DNA from: Cytophagales bacterium
GTDB taxonomy: Bacteria; Bacteroidota; Bacteroidia; Cytophagales; 172606-1
Reading direction: 5' to 3'
Assembly: GCA_030446715.1 (NCBI GenBank)
Contig: JAUJMU010000002.1
Location: 463,854 to 527,853, forward strand
DNA: 64,000 nucleotides
Each line of letters starts with the position of its first letter. Position 1 is the first letter of the stretch. Shown here in pieces: positions 27,697 through 35,473 of the stretch. The notes under the pieces were generated by a model. It was not told the origin of the DNA and searched no databases. It saw only the letters and a program-made list of their open reading frames with translations. A program made the position numbers and the translations under genes.

Positions 27697-28509
27697 ATGA
27701 AAAATTCATCCGTTTTCAAAAAGCAACTACTGCCCCTGTGCTGTCTGCTGCTGATGGCAGCCGGTTTTACCTCCCCAACACCGGAAAAAAGTAATCCTTC
27801 CGGCAACGCCACCGCCAGCCGGATACAGGAAACTGCCGGTTTACCGGGGGCCTGGCGTCTGGTACAGAAGTCCGGTGCCAATACGCAAAGCCAAACCGCT
27901 GTCATGATCGTGACGGACGGCCGCTACACGGTGGCACATTTCGACCAGGCGGGGAGGAAGTTTCTGGGTACCTACGGCGGCAAGTATACTACTTCTGGCG
28001 GAAAGCTTTCGGAGAAGCTGGACTTTAACACCTTTGATTCTACCGAGGTGGGACAGACGAATTCTTTCAACTTCCAAACCAAAGGCGGCACATTGAAGCT
28101 TACCGGCACCCGGGGCGGTACAAAGGTAGCCGAAACCTGGGAGCGGATAGACGAAACCACTAATCAGCCCTCCCTTGCCGGTGCCTGGCAGATCCGGCAG
28201 CGGGCGGACGAGAACGGCCAGATGACCACCATGCAGCGGGGTCCGCGTCAGACGATCAAATTCATGTCGCCGACCCGCTTCCAGTGGGTGGCTTTCAACA
28301 ATGCCACCAGACAATTTGCCGGTACGGGCGGCGGCACCTACACCACCAAAGACGGCAAGTACACCGAAACCATCGGGTTTTTCTCCCGCGACCCCAAACG
28401 CGTAGGCATGCAACTCTCCTTCGACTTCCGCCGCGACGGCAACAACTGGCACCACTCCGGCCAGAGCACCACCGGCAACCCGATCAATGAGGTGTGGGAG
28501 AAGGAGTAG
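27697..28509 (+). CDS. secreted protein with two lipocalin-like repeats
   Basis: A 270-residue exported protein. The signal peptide is 'QLLPLCCLLLMAAGFTS'. Two halves of about 110 residues repeat the scheme 'LxGAWxLxQK..', 'GGKYTTSGGKLSEKLDFNTF' and 'NEVWEKE', typical of small lipocalin-like beta barrels that Bacteroidota export. A conserved 'GxYTTxxGKYxE' hairpin appears in both. The ligand is unknown. It lies 88 bp after the metallopeptidase and 79 bp before the VTT gene. Confidence 0.65.
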   Translation: MKNSSVFKKQLLPLCCLLLMAAGFTSPTPEKSNPSGNATASRIQETAGLPGAWRLVQKSGANTQSQTAVMIVTDGRYTVAHFDQAGRKFLGTYGGKYTTSGGKLSEKLDFNTFDSTEVGQTNSFNFQTKGGTLKLTGTRGGTKVAETWERIDETTNQPSLAGAWQIRQRADENGQMTTMQRGPRQTIKFMSPTRFQWVAFNNATRQFAGTGGGTYTTKDGKYTETIGFFSRDPKRVGMQLSFDFRRDGNNWHHSGQSTTGNPINEVWEKE

Positions 28510-28587
28510 GATGGGGCTGATGCAGGTATTTCTTTTGGTGGGAAATAAGGTTCAACTTTGTCCGGCCACGGGCAATGTCCAACCTTC

Positions 28588-29214
28588 ATGAACCGCTACC
28601 TCTACATTTTTCTGTTCCTCTGCGTCTTTACCATTGCGGTTTTTGTGCTGTTCGAAGAGAGTGGCCTGAGCTTCGAAGGTTTGCTGCAAAATGAGTCCTC
28701 CAAAACCATGCTGGCCTTTATCATCCTGCTGATACTTGGCTTTGATGTGATCCTGCCGGTACCGTCCAGCGTGGTCATGATCAGCAACGGCGTGCTGTTC
28801 GGTGTTCTATGGGGCGGTCTGCTTTCGGTGGCGGGAGGATTGATTTCCGCGGCGCTGGGGTATTACATCGGGGCGAAAAGCAAAAGGCTGGCGGCCAAAT
28901 TTACCGGTCCCGCCGACGAAGCCCGGGCCCATGCTTTTCTGGAAAAGTATGGCTACGCGGCCATTATCGCTTCCCGGCCGATTCCGGTACTGGCCGAATC
29001 AGTGGCCGTCATCAGCGGCACCCTCAACCTCCGGTTCGGCAAAGTACTGCTCAACTCGGCAATCGGGCTGATTCCCATTGCCTTTGTTTATTCCTTTACC
29101 GGCGCTTATTCTGCTTCGCTGGATAATGCCTTCTGGGCGTTTGGCCTCAACATTGGTGTAGCCGCCCTCTTCTGGCTGATTACCCGGCGGCGGAAAAAAG
29201 CGGGGAAGGCATAA
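28588..29214 (+). CDS. VTT-domain membrane protein (DedA/TVP38-TMEM64 family)
   Basis: A 208-residue polytopic protein from ATG 28588 (NRYLYIFLFLCVFTIAVFV). The VTT core is shown by 'ILGFDVILPVPSSVVMISNG' and 'WGGLLSVAGGLISAALGYYI', then 'YAAIIASRPIPVLAESVAVI', where the re-entrant loop Arg-Pro and the Pro/Ser-rich motifs are characteristic. Such proteins act in membrane lipid scrambling or undecaprenyl phosphate recycling. It converges on the aldo/keto reductase gene. Confidence 0.88.
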   Translation: MNRYLYIFLFLCVFTIAVFVLFEESGLSFEGLLQNESSKTMLAFIILLILGFDVILPVPSSVVMISNGVLFGVLWGGLLSVAGGLISAALGYYIGAKSKRLAAKFTGPADEARAHAFLEKYGYAAIIASRPIPVLAESVAVISGTLNLRFGKVLLNSAIGLIPIAFVYSFTGAYSASLDNAFWAFGLNIGVAALFWLITRRRKKAGKA

Positions 29215-29286
29215 ACCGACTGCAAAAGTTATCCTTCCGGCCTTGTGCAGGTGGCGTACGTGCCGGAGTAAATAAAGATGAATAAA

Positions 29287-29341
29287 CCGCAGAGGCGCAG
29301 AGATAAAGGAGATGCTCCCTGAACTCTGCGCCTCTGCAGTG
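29287..29341. repeat. 'CCGCAGAGGCGCAGAGA' hairpin repeat
   Basis: CCGCAGAGGCGCAGAGA and its near complement CTCTGCGCCTCTGCAGTG flank a 20-nt loop. It lies between the convergent VTT and aldo/keto reductase genes and is the same family as 6765-6815. Confidence 0.75.
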
Positions 29342-29349
29342 AAATTTTC

Positions 29350-30336
29350 TTAATAAGCCGGCAGCGTTGGCTTTGTACCCGCAATTTCATCGATCCGCGT
29401 CATTACTTCGTCCGTCAGCTTCGGCACCACTTCCAGCGACTGCAGTGTTTCTTCGAGCTGGTGCACTTTGGAAGCCCCCAGAATTACGGTACTCACGTCC
29501 GGATTTTTCAGGCACCACGCAATGGCAAGCTTCGGCAGTGAGGTTTCCAGTTCATCGGCTACTGTCTGGAGTTTTTTCACCGCCCCCAGCCGTTCCTCCC
29601 GCAGCGTTGCATCGCGGAGCCACTCCAGCCCCTCAATATTCAGACGGGTATCTTTCGGGTCGGCGTCGTTGTACTTGCCCGTCAGCAGCCCCGAGGCCAG
29701 CGGCGACCAGATGGTAGTGCCGATGCCGTAATTGCGGAACAGGTGCAGGTATTCGTTTTCCATTTTGCTCCGCTCAAACAGGTTATACTGAGGCTGCTCC
29801 ATGGTGGGGCCGATCAGGTGGTGTTTTTCGGCAATCAGGCAAGCCTCCATCACTTCGGCGGCACTCCACTCGGACGTGCCCCAGTACAGCGCCTTGCCCT
29901 GCATGATCAGGCTGTGCATGGCATAAACTGTTTCCTCAATGGGCGTCTGCTTGTCGGGCCGGTGACAGAAAAGCAGGTCGAGGTAATCCACCTGCAGGCG
30001 TTTGAGGGCACCGTGGCAGCCTTCAATGATGTGTTTGCGGGAAAGGCCCTTCTGCGTCGGCTTCAGGTCGCCGCCAAGCCCGAAAAACAGTTTACTTGAA
30101 ACGATCCACGAGGTGCGGTCCCAGCCTTTCTTTTTCAGGATAGTGCCCAGCACAATTTCTGCCTGGCCACGGGCGTAAATTTCGGCACTGTCGAAGAAGT
30201 TGACCCCGGCCCTGTAGGCAGTTTCCGTGAGCCGTTCGGCTACTTCGTCGGATATTTGTTTGCCGAAGGTAAGCCACGTGCCAAGCGACAAGGCGCTTAC
30301 CTGCAGGCCTGATTTTCCTAATCTGCGGTATTCCAT
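29350..30336 (-). CDS. aldo/keto reductase (potassium channel beta-subunit-like)
   Basis: A 328-residue TIM-barrel oxidoreductase using NADPH. The N-terminus '[19 protein letters not shown]' is typical. Catalytic residues are Asp and Tyr in '[15 protein letters not shown]' (about 50-57), Lys in '[11 protein letters not shown]' and His in '[16 protein letters not shown]'. '[14 protein letters not shown]' and '[18 protein letters not shown]' (the cofactor-binding end) match the Kv-beta/IolS-type subfamily. The physiological substrate is unknown. It is monocistronic and is preceded by a 7-nt-phased array. Confidence 0.93.
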   Translation of the reverse strand: MEYRRLGKSGLQVSALSLGTWLTFGKQISDEVAERLTETAYRAGVNFFDSAEIYARGQAEIVLGTILKKKGWDRTSWIVSSKLFFGLGGDLKPTQKGLSRKHIIEGCHGALKRLQVDYLDLLFCHRPDKQTPIEETVYAMHSLIMQGKALYWGTSEWSAAEVMEACLIAEKHHLIGPTMEQPQYNLFERSKMENEYLHLFRNYGIGTTIWSPLASGLLTGKYNDADPKDTRLNIEGLEWLRDATLREERLGAVKKLQTVADELETSLPKLAIAWCLKNPDVSTVILGASKVHQLEETLQSLEVVPKLTDEVMTRIDEIAGTKPTLPAY

Positions 30337-30337
30337 A

Positions 30338-30378
30338 GGGTTGTTGGTTGTTAGTGGGTCGTTAGTGGTTCGTCAGTG
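30338..30378. repeat. heptamer-phased array (TTGTTGG/TTAGTGG)
   Basis: Just upstream of the aldo/keto reductase start the plus strand reads TTGTTGG TTGTTAG TGGGTCG TTAGTGG TTCGTCA GTGG. The same words occur at 8611-8636. Confidence 0.5.
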
Positions 30379-30529
30379 GCGCCTCCGGAGCCCGGAGCGT
30401 ACCTCCGGTTCTTAATTATTCCCCATCGCTTTTTTTTGAGGCGGAAAATGAAAATCTTTGGCTGGTAAAATCGCTGACTGACGCGTATACCTCCGGCGTC
30501 GGTCTCTTCCACCGTTACTATAACTGTTT

Positions 30530-31843
30530 ATGTCCTCACTCTGTTTCCGGTCCGCTTCCTGTTTCTTTTCAGTTGTCCTGCTCCTGGCTGCCTGCCCTTC
30601 GCTGCCGGCCCAAAAACTGACTGCCGCCGAGCAGAAGGTGGTCAGGTACGTGGAGCAGCAGTCGGGGGAGGCCCTGGCTTTCCTCGAAAAGGTCGTCAAC
30701 ATCAACAGCGGCACGGGTAACCACGAAGGGGTACGGCAGGCAGGTGCCCTTTTCCGGCAGGAACTGGACGGCCTTGACTTCACGACCCGCTGGATTGACA
30801 TGCCCGACAGCGTAAACCGGGCCGGACACCTTTTTGCCGAGCGGCGGGGCAAGAAGGGCAAGCGGGTACTCCTGATCGGGCACCTGGACACGGTGTTTGA
30901 AAAAGACAGCCCTTTTCAGCAGTTTGAACGCACTGATTCCGTAATAAGAGGCCCCGGCGTAAACGACATGAAAGGTGGCGATGTGGTGATCCTCTACGCC
31001 CTGAAAGCCCTCCATTCGGCTGGCCTGCTGAAGGATACGCAGATCATTGTAGCTTTTACCGGCGACGAGGAGAATACTGGAAAGCCCCTCAGCGTCAGCC
31101 GTAAAGATTTGATTGAAGCCGCCAGGCGAAGTGATGCGGCCCTGGCCTTCGAAACGGCTACCGGCTTTGGCGAGGCTACAGTGGCCCGCCGTGGCTCCAG
31201 CGGCTGGCGGCTCGAAGTGACAGGCCGGCAGGCTCATTCGGCAGGCGTGTTCTCCCCGCGGGTCGGTGACGGGGCCATTTACGAGGCGGCCCGGATCCTC
31301 AACGCTTTCCACGACCAGTTGAAGGGTGAACAGTATCTGACGTTCAACCCCGGGATCATAATGGGTGGCACCGAAGTAGATTACGACGCTGCGGCCGGTA
31401 CCGGTCAGGTAAGTGGAAAGGGCAACATTGTGGCCAAAACGGCCGTGGTCACCGGCGACCTCCGGTTTATTTCGGAGGAACAAAAGGAGCGGGCCCGCTC
31501 AACCATGCGGCAGATCGTAGCCCAATGCCTGCCGGGCACTGCGGCGAAGATCACTTTCCAGGACAGTTATCCGGCCATGCCGCCCACGCCGGGCAACGAG
31601 GCGCTGCTGGCAGTGCTCAACCGGATAAGCCTGGACCTCGGGCACGGCCCCGTAAAGCCTTACGACCCCGGTGCCCGTGGCGCCGGCGACGTCTCCTTTG
31701 TGGCACCCTACGTAAGCAGCATAGATGGCCTGGGCGTGATGGGCTCCGGTGCCCACAGCCTCCATGAAACGATGAATCCCCGGACCTTTCAGGCCCTCAC
31801 CCAACGCGCTGCCCTGCTCATTTACCGGCTGACAAATAACTGA
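30530..31843 (+). CDS. secreted M20 family metallopeptidase (glutamate carboxypeptidase-like)
   Basis: A 437-residue di-zinc exopeptidase with a signal peptide ('FFSVVLLLAACPSLPAQ'). Metal ligands appear in 'LIGHLDTVFE' (His, with catalytic Asp), 'RGPGVNDMKGG' (bridging Asp) and 'AFTGDEENTGK' (general-base Glu and ligand Glu), with a late His in 'MGSGAHSLHETM'. The dimerisation domain lies in between ('RQAHSAGVFSPRVGDGAIYE'). The arrangement matches carboxypeptidase G2-type enzymes that remove C-terminal glutamate. It acts in the periplasm. Its stop codon lies inside the heptamer array at 31836-31884. Confidence 0.92.
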   Translation: MSSLCFRSASCFFSVVLLLAACPSLPAQKLTAAEQKVVRYVEQQSGEALAFLEKVVNINSGTGNHEGVRQAGALFRQELDGLDFTTRWIDMPDSVNRAGHLFAERRGKKGKRVLLIGHLDTVFEKDSPFQQFERTDSVIRGPGVNDMKGGDVVILYALKALHSAGLLKDTQIIVAFTGDEENTGKPLSVSRKDLIEAARRSDAALAFETATGFGEATVARRGSSGWRLEVTGRQAHSAGVFSPRVGDGAIYEAARILNAFHDQLKGEQYLTFNPGIIMGGTEVDYDAAAGTGQVSGKGNIVAKTAVVTGDLRFISEEQKERARSTMRQIVAQCLPGTAAKITFQDSYPAMPPTPGNEALLAVLNRISLDLGHGPVKPYDPGARGAGDVSFVAPYVSSIDGLGVMGSGAHSLHETMNPRTFQALTQRAALLIYRLTNN

Positions 31844-31932
31844 TAACTGATAACTGATAACTGATAACTGATAACTGATAACTGATAATTTTTACAACCC
31901 GATAACCCGATAACTCAATAACCCAATAACTC
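31836..31932. repeat. seven tandem copies of ATAACTG, then an 8-nt-phased tail
   Basis: ATAACTG occurs seven times without interruption at 31836-31884; the first two copies contain the M20 stop codon. After a short spacer, 31898-31932 reads CCCGATAA CCCGATAA CTCAATAA CCCAATAA, four units with 8-nt phasing. It fills the gap to the next gene. There are no spacers, so it is not a CRISPR array. Confidence 0.9.
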
Positions 31933-31939
31933 CTACTAC

Positions 31940-32803
31940 ATGAAACTGATCCGATTTGGTGATAGTGGCCGGGAAACGCCTGGTCTGCAACTGCCCGAGG
32001 GAACCCGCGTGGATGTAAGTGCATTCGGCGAAGATTACACCGAAACCTTCTTTGCCACCGACGGTCTGAGCCGGCTGGCTGGCTGGGCGGCAGACAACGC
32101 CCCGAGGATGCCGCGGGTCAGTGACACCACCCGTTTGTGCGCCCCCGTTGCCCGGCCCGGCAAAATCGTGTGCGTGGGCCTCAACTACCGCGACCACGCC
32201 GAAGAAACGGGTGCCAAAATTCCGTCCGAGCCCATTCTGTTCTTCAAGTCCACCTCCGCCATCTGCGGACCCAACGATGACCTGATCATTCCAAAGAACA
32301 GCCGGAAAACCGACTGGGAAGTGGAACTGGCCGTGGTGATCGGCAAGAAGGCTTCCTATGTGGAAGAAAGTCAGGCGATGGACTACGTGGCCGGCTACAT
32401 GCTCCACAACGATTACAGCGAACGGGCCTTTCAGCTCGAACGTGGCGGCCAGTGGGACAAAGGCAAGGGCTGCGATACGTTTGCCCCACTGGGGCCTTAC
32501 CTGGTGACCAAAGACGAAATAGCCGACGTGCATAACCTGCGCCTCTGGCTCACCGTCAACGGCAAAGGGTACCAGAACGGCAACACCTCCAACCTGATCT
32601 TCAACATTCCCTACCTTGTGAGTTACATCAGTCAGTTTATGAGCCTGCTGCCCGGCGATGTGATCTCCACCGGTACGCCGGCCGGCGTAGGCCTCGGCTT
32701 CAATCCGCCGATATACCTCAAGCCCGGCGACGTGGTGCAACTGGGCATCGACGGCCTCGGATCTTCCCGGCAGAAGGTGAAAGCATTTCAAATGAATGGC
32801 TGA
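31940..32803 (+). CDS. fumarylacetoacetate hydrolase family protein (2,4-diketo-3-deoxy-sugar-acid hydrolase type)
   Basis: A 287-residue FAH-fold enzyme. 'KIVCVGLNYRDHAEETGAKI' is the conserved start of the catalytic domain, followed by 'EPILFFKSTSAICGPNDDLI', the metal-binding 'DWEVELAVVIGKKASYV' (Glu-x-Glu) and 'GKGCDTFAPLGPYLVT'. The end 'DVISTGTPAGVGLGFNPPIY' is typical. The closest well-known relatives cleave 2,4-diketo-3-deoxy-L-rhamnonate or L-fuconate, or are called ureidoglycolate lyase. The mutarotase and lactonase downstream favour a 6-deoxyhexose pathway. Confidence 0.88.
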   Translation: MKLIRFGDSGRETPGLQLPEGTRVDVSAFGEDYTETFFATDGLSRLAGWAADNAPRMPRVSDTTRLCAPVARPGKIVCVGLNYRDHAEETGAKIPSEPILFFKSTSAICGPNDDLIIPKNSRKTDWEVELAVVIGKKASYVEESQAMDYVAGYMLHNDYSERAFQLERGGQWDKGKGCDTFAPLGPYLVTKDEIADVHNLRLWLTVNGKGYQNGNTSNLIFNIPYLVSYISQFMSLLPGDVISTGTPAGVGLGFNPPIYLKPGDVVQLGIDGLGSSRQKVKAFQMNG

Positions 32804-32955
32804 TTGTTAAATGGGTATATGGCTGAATGGTTGCACTGCTTAATTGTTGAATTGTTGTCAGGCTGAAGGACCATTTCCCGTTTATACACCAGAAAAGCAA
32901 TTGAACCATTCAGTCATTCAACAATCAGCCATATAACCATTCAACCATCTGAATC
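32803..32955. repeat. imperfect inverted repeat of the 'GGCTGAAT' word family
   Basis: The left arm (TATATGGCTGAATGGTTG, TTAATTGTTGAATTG) and the right arm (CATTCAGTCATTCAACAATC, AGCCATATAACCATTCAACC) are rough complements around a unique loop of about 35 nt. It fills the gap between the FAH hydrolase and the mutarotase, and has the same words as 4231-4350. Confidence 0.6.
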
Positions 32956-33297
32956 ATGAAATCCTACGCCAAAACCATCCTGCTGAAAAATGAGCCCGGA
33001 AAAATAGACGAATACCGCCGTTACCATCAGGAAATATGGCCCGAGGTGGTGGAATCGTTCCGGAAAGTGGGCGTGCTGGACATACGTATCTGGCTGATCG
33101 GGCACCGGCTGTTTATGGTAATGGATACCACCGACGAGTTTGATCCGGAAACGAGTATGACTAAATACATCCAGCTTGACCCTAAAAACGACCAGTGGGA
33201 AAACCTGATGGCTTCTTACCAGGAACGCGTCCCCGAAGCCCGTCCCGGCGAACACTGGGCCGACCTGGAGTTGGTGTTCAGGATGAGCGACCATTGA
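32956..33297 (+). CDS. L-rhamnose mutarotase family protein
   Basis: A 113-residue dimeric alpha+beta barrel enzyme that interconverts anomers of a 6-deoxyhexose. The signature includes 'IDEYRRYHQEIWPEVVESF' with His at about 24, 'DIRIWLIGHRLFMVMDT', and 'WADLELVFRM' at the end. The gene lies between the FAH hydrolase and the lactonase on the same strand, which suggests it feeds a non-phosphorylating L-fucose or L-rhamnose route. Which sugar it prefers cannot be read from the sequence. Confidence 0.9.
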   Translation: MKSYAKTILLKNEPGKIDEYRRYHQEIWPEVVESFRKVGVLDIRIWLIGHRLFMVMDTTDEFDPETSMTKYIQLDPKNDQWENLMASYQERVPEARPGEHWADLELVFRMSDH

Positions 33298-33300
33298 TCA

Positions 33301-33388
33301 GAATAAATTATGAATTTTGGATTAAGGATTTTGAATGATAGAGACCCGTTGGCCCAGTTCGTTAATTCATAATCCAAAATCTTATTCC
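33301..33388. repeat. inverted repeat of the 'AATCCAAAAT' word family
   Basis: AATTATGAATTTTGGATTA near the left is mirrored by TTCATAATCCAAAATCTTA near the right, leaving a loop of about 35 nt. Related words lie at 17790-17822 and 35357-35385. It fills the gap between mutarotase and lactonase. Confidence 0.55.
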
Positions 33389-33389
33389 C

Positions 33390-34223
33390 ATGTCTCCCAA
33401 AATAGACGCCCACCAGCATTTCTGGCAGTATAACCCGGAGGAGTTCGGCTGGATCAATGAAGAAATGGCCGTGATCCGGCAGGACTTTCTGCCCGGAGAC
33501 CTGAAGCCGGAATTAGACGCGGCCGGCTACGACGGTTGCGTGGCGGTGCAGGCACCCCAGACGGAGGCCGAAACGGAGTTTCTGCTGGGGCTGGCCGAAA
33601 AACACAACTTTATCCGGGGCATAGTGGGTTGGGTGGATTTACGGGCAGAAAACGTTGAGGCAAGGCTGGCCCATTATTCCCGGTACCCGAAGCTGGTGGG
33701 TTTGCGCCACATTGTGCAGGCGGAACCCGACGACCAGTTTCTGCTGAATCCTGCCTTCGGGCGGGGCATCGGTCTGCTGAAAAAATACAACCTTACCTAC
33801 GATATTCTCATCTATCCCCGGCACCTGCCCGTAGCGGCGCAGTTTGCGGCCCGCTTTCCCGATCAGCCTTTTGTACTCGACCACCTTGCCAAGCCGTTCA
33901 TCAGGGATCACGAACTGGAGCCGTGGGCCACGCACCTCCGGGAACTGGCCCGGCACGAAAATGTGTACTGCAAGCTATCGGGGATGGCCACGGAGGCCGA
34001 CTGGCTGGTGTGGCGGCCGGACGATTTTACGCCCTACCTCGACGTTGCCCTGGAAGCATTTGGCCCCGGCCGCCTGATGATTGGCTCCGACTGGCCCGTG
34101 TGCAAGGTGGCAGCCGGCTACGGCGAGGCGATGCAGATCGTGGAAAAATACATTACCCGCCTCTCCCCTTCCGAAAAGGCGGGCATTCTGGGCGGCAATG
34201 CAGTCAGGTTTTACGGATTGTAG
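33390..34223 (+). CDS. amidohydrolase-family sugar lactonase (L-fuconolactonase-like)
   Basis: A 277-residue TIM-barrel hydrolase of the amidohydrolase_2 family. The metal-site start 'KIDAHQHFWQYNPEEFGWI' (His-x-His) and 'GIVGWVDLRAENVEARLAHY' are diagnostic for COG3618 lactonases. Further motifs are 'GLRHIVQAEPDDQFLLNPAF', 'FVLDHLAKPFI' (His ligand), 'NVYCKLSGMATEADW' and 'RLMIGSDWPVCKVA' (catalytic Asp). It would open L-fucono-1,4-lactone or L-rhamnono-lactone. Its last codons form the left arm of a 54-bp palindrome. Confidence 0.9.
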   Translation: MSPKIDAHQHFWQYNPEEFGWINEEMAVIRQDFLPGDLKPELDAAGYDGCVAVQAPQTEAETEFLLGLAEKHNFIRGIVGWVDLRAENVEARLAHYSRYPKLVGLRHIVQAEPDDQFLLNPAFGRGIGLLKKYNLTYDILIYPRHLPVAAQFAARFPDQPFVLDHLAKPFIRDHELEPWATHLRELARHENVYCKLSGMATEADWLVWRPDDFTPYLDVALEAFGPGRLMIGSDWPVCKVAAGYGEAMQIVEKYITRLSPSEKAGILGGNAVRFYGL

Positions 34224-34260
34224 AGACGCCATGCATGGCGTCTCTACAATCCGTAAAACC
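34207..34260. repeat. perfect 54-bp palindrome over the lactonase stop
   Basis: The sequence is perfectly self-complementary around the central ATGCAT (34231-34236), with 27-nt arms. The left arm includes the last six codons and stop of the lactonase; the core TAGAGACGCCATG is mirrored to CATGGCGTCTCTA. In RNA it would form a very stable hairpin and could act as a terminator or 3'-end stabiliser. Confidence 0.9.
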
Positions 34261-34349
34261 TTTGTCTGCCCGAACGGTTTAGTTAGTAAACAACCTGGTC
34301 ACCGTTTGGCAATTGGCTGGTCAGGTTGTAAAATTGCGTATCCTTCACA

Positions 34350-35324
34350 ATGTCAATCAGTATTCAGGAAATACAGGCCCCGATTACGGGCGAAATGGAT
34401 GTCTTCGAACTGAAGTTTCGCTCGTTCATGAAAACCAACGTGATGCTGTTGGATCAGATCATGAATTATATCGTGAAAAGGAAGGGAAAGCAACTCCGGC
34501 CGATGTTTGTATTCCTGTCTGCCAAAACCTGCGGCGAAGTAAACGAAGCCACCTACCGCGGCGCGGCCCTGATCGAACTCCTCCACACGGCCAGTCTCGT
34601 CCACGACGACGTAGTAGATGACTCCAACTACCGCCGCGGCTTTTTTTCGGTCAATGCCCTCTGGAAAAACAAGATTGCCGTGCTCGTGGGTGACTACCTG
34701 CTCTCCCGGGGCCTGCTGCTTTCCGTTGACCACAACGATTTTGACCTGCTGCGCATTGTTTCCGCTGCCGTGCGGGATCTGAGTGAGGGCGAGTTGCTTC
34801 AGATGGAAAAAGCCCGCCGTCTGGATATCACCGAAGATGTCTATTTTGAGATTATCCGGCAAAAAACTGCGTCCCTGATCTCATCCTGCTGCGCGGTGGG
34901 CGCGGCCTCGGTTGATGCCGACGCCGAAAGCATCGAAACCATGCGCAAGTTCGGGGAGCAGGTCGGCATTGCCTTCCAGATCAAAGACGACCTGTTTGAC
35001 TACGGCAACGAAGAAATCGGCAAGCCGCTGGGCATTGACATCAAGGAAAAGAAGATGACCCTTCCCCTGATCTACGCTTTGGGCAAAGCCTCGTGGTCCG
35101 AGAAACGCAGCATCATCTATACCATCAAGAACGAAAGCCACCAACCGCGCAAAGTGGCCGAAGTGATCGATTTTGTGAAGAAAAGTGGTGGCATAGAATA
35201 TGCCACCGAAGTCATGAAATCCTATCAGGACGAAGCCATCCGCATCCTGCAGACCATGCCCGCCTCTGAATACCGCCACTCCCTCGAACAACTGGTACGA
35301 TTCTCCATTGAGCGGAAAAAGTAG
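34350..35324 (+). CDS. polyprenyl diphosphate synthase
   Basis: A 324-residue all-helical trans-prenyltransferase. The first aspartate-rich motif is in 'SLVHDDVVDDSNYRRG' at about 85-95 and the second in 'AFQIKDDLFDYGNEEIGKP' at about 213. 'RKGKQLRPMFVFLSAKTCG' is the IPP-binding start. The residues before the first motif (Leu-Leu-His-Thr-Ala-Ser) lack a large aromatic block, consistent with a long-chain product (C30-C45) for menaquinone side chains. It is the IspB-type enzyme of the quinone pathway. Confidence 0.93.
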   Translation: MSISIQEIQAPITGEMDVFELKFRSFMKTNVMLLDQIMNYIVKRKGKQLRPMFVFLSAKTCGEVNEATYRGAALIELLHTASLVHDDVVDDSNYRRGFFSVNALWKNKIAVLVGDYLLSRGLLLSVDHNDFDLLRIVSAAVRDLSEGELLQMEKARRLDITEDVYFEIIRQKTASLISSCCAVGAASVDADAESIETMRKFGEQVGIAFQIKDDLFDYGNEEIGKPLGIDIKEKKMTLPLIYALGKASWSEKRSIIYTIKNESHQPRKVAEVIDFVKKSGGIEYATEVMKSYQDEAIRILQTMPASEYRHSLEQLVRFSIERKK

Positions 35325-35473
35325 GACCCGTTCATTCTCTTCTGAATGCCGGCCACAGCATTCAAAATTCAGCATTTACAATACCCCTCCCCGTACGTTC
35401 CCGATAATTGGACTATTTTTGCGCGCCCTACCCTTGGGTCAACCTACATTCACATCAGGTCAGAGCGACGGTT

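Noticed and set aside
31836-31884. CRISPR array at the ATAACTG repeats
   Set aside because: The units are contiguous 7-mers without spacers; no cas gene is present.
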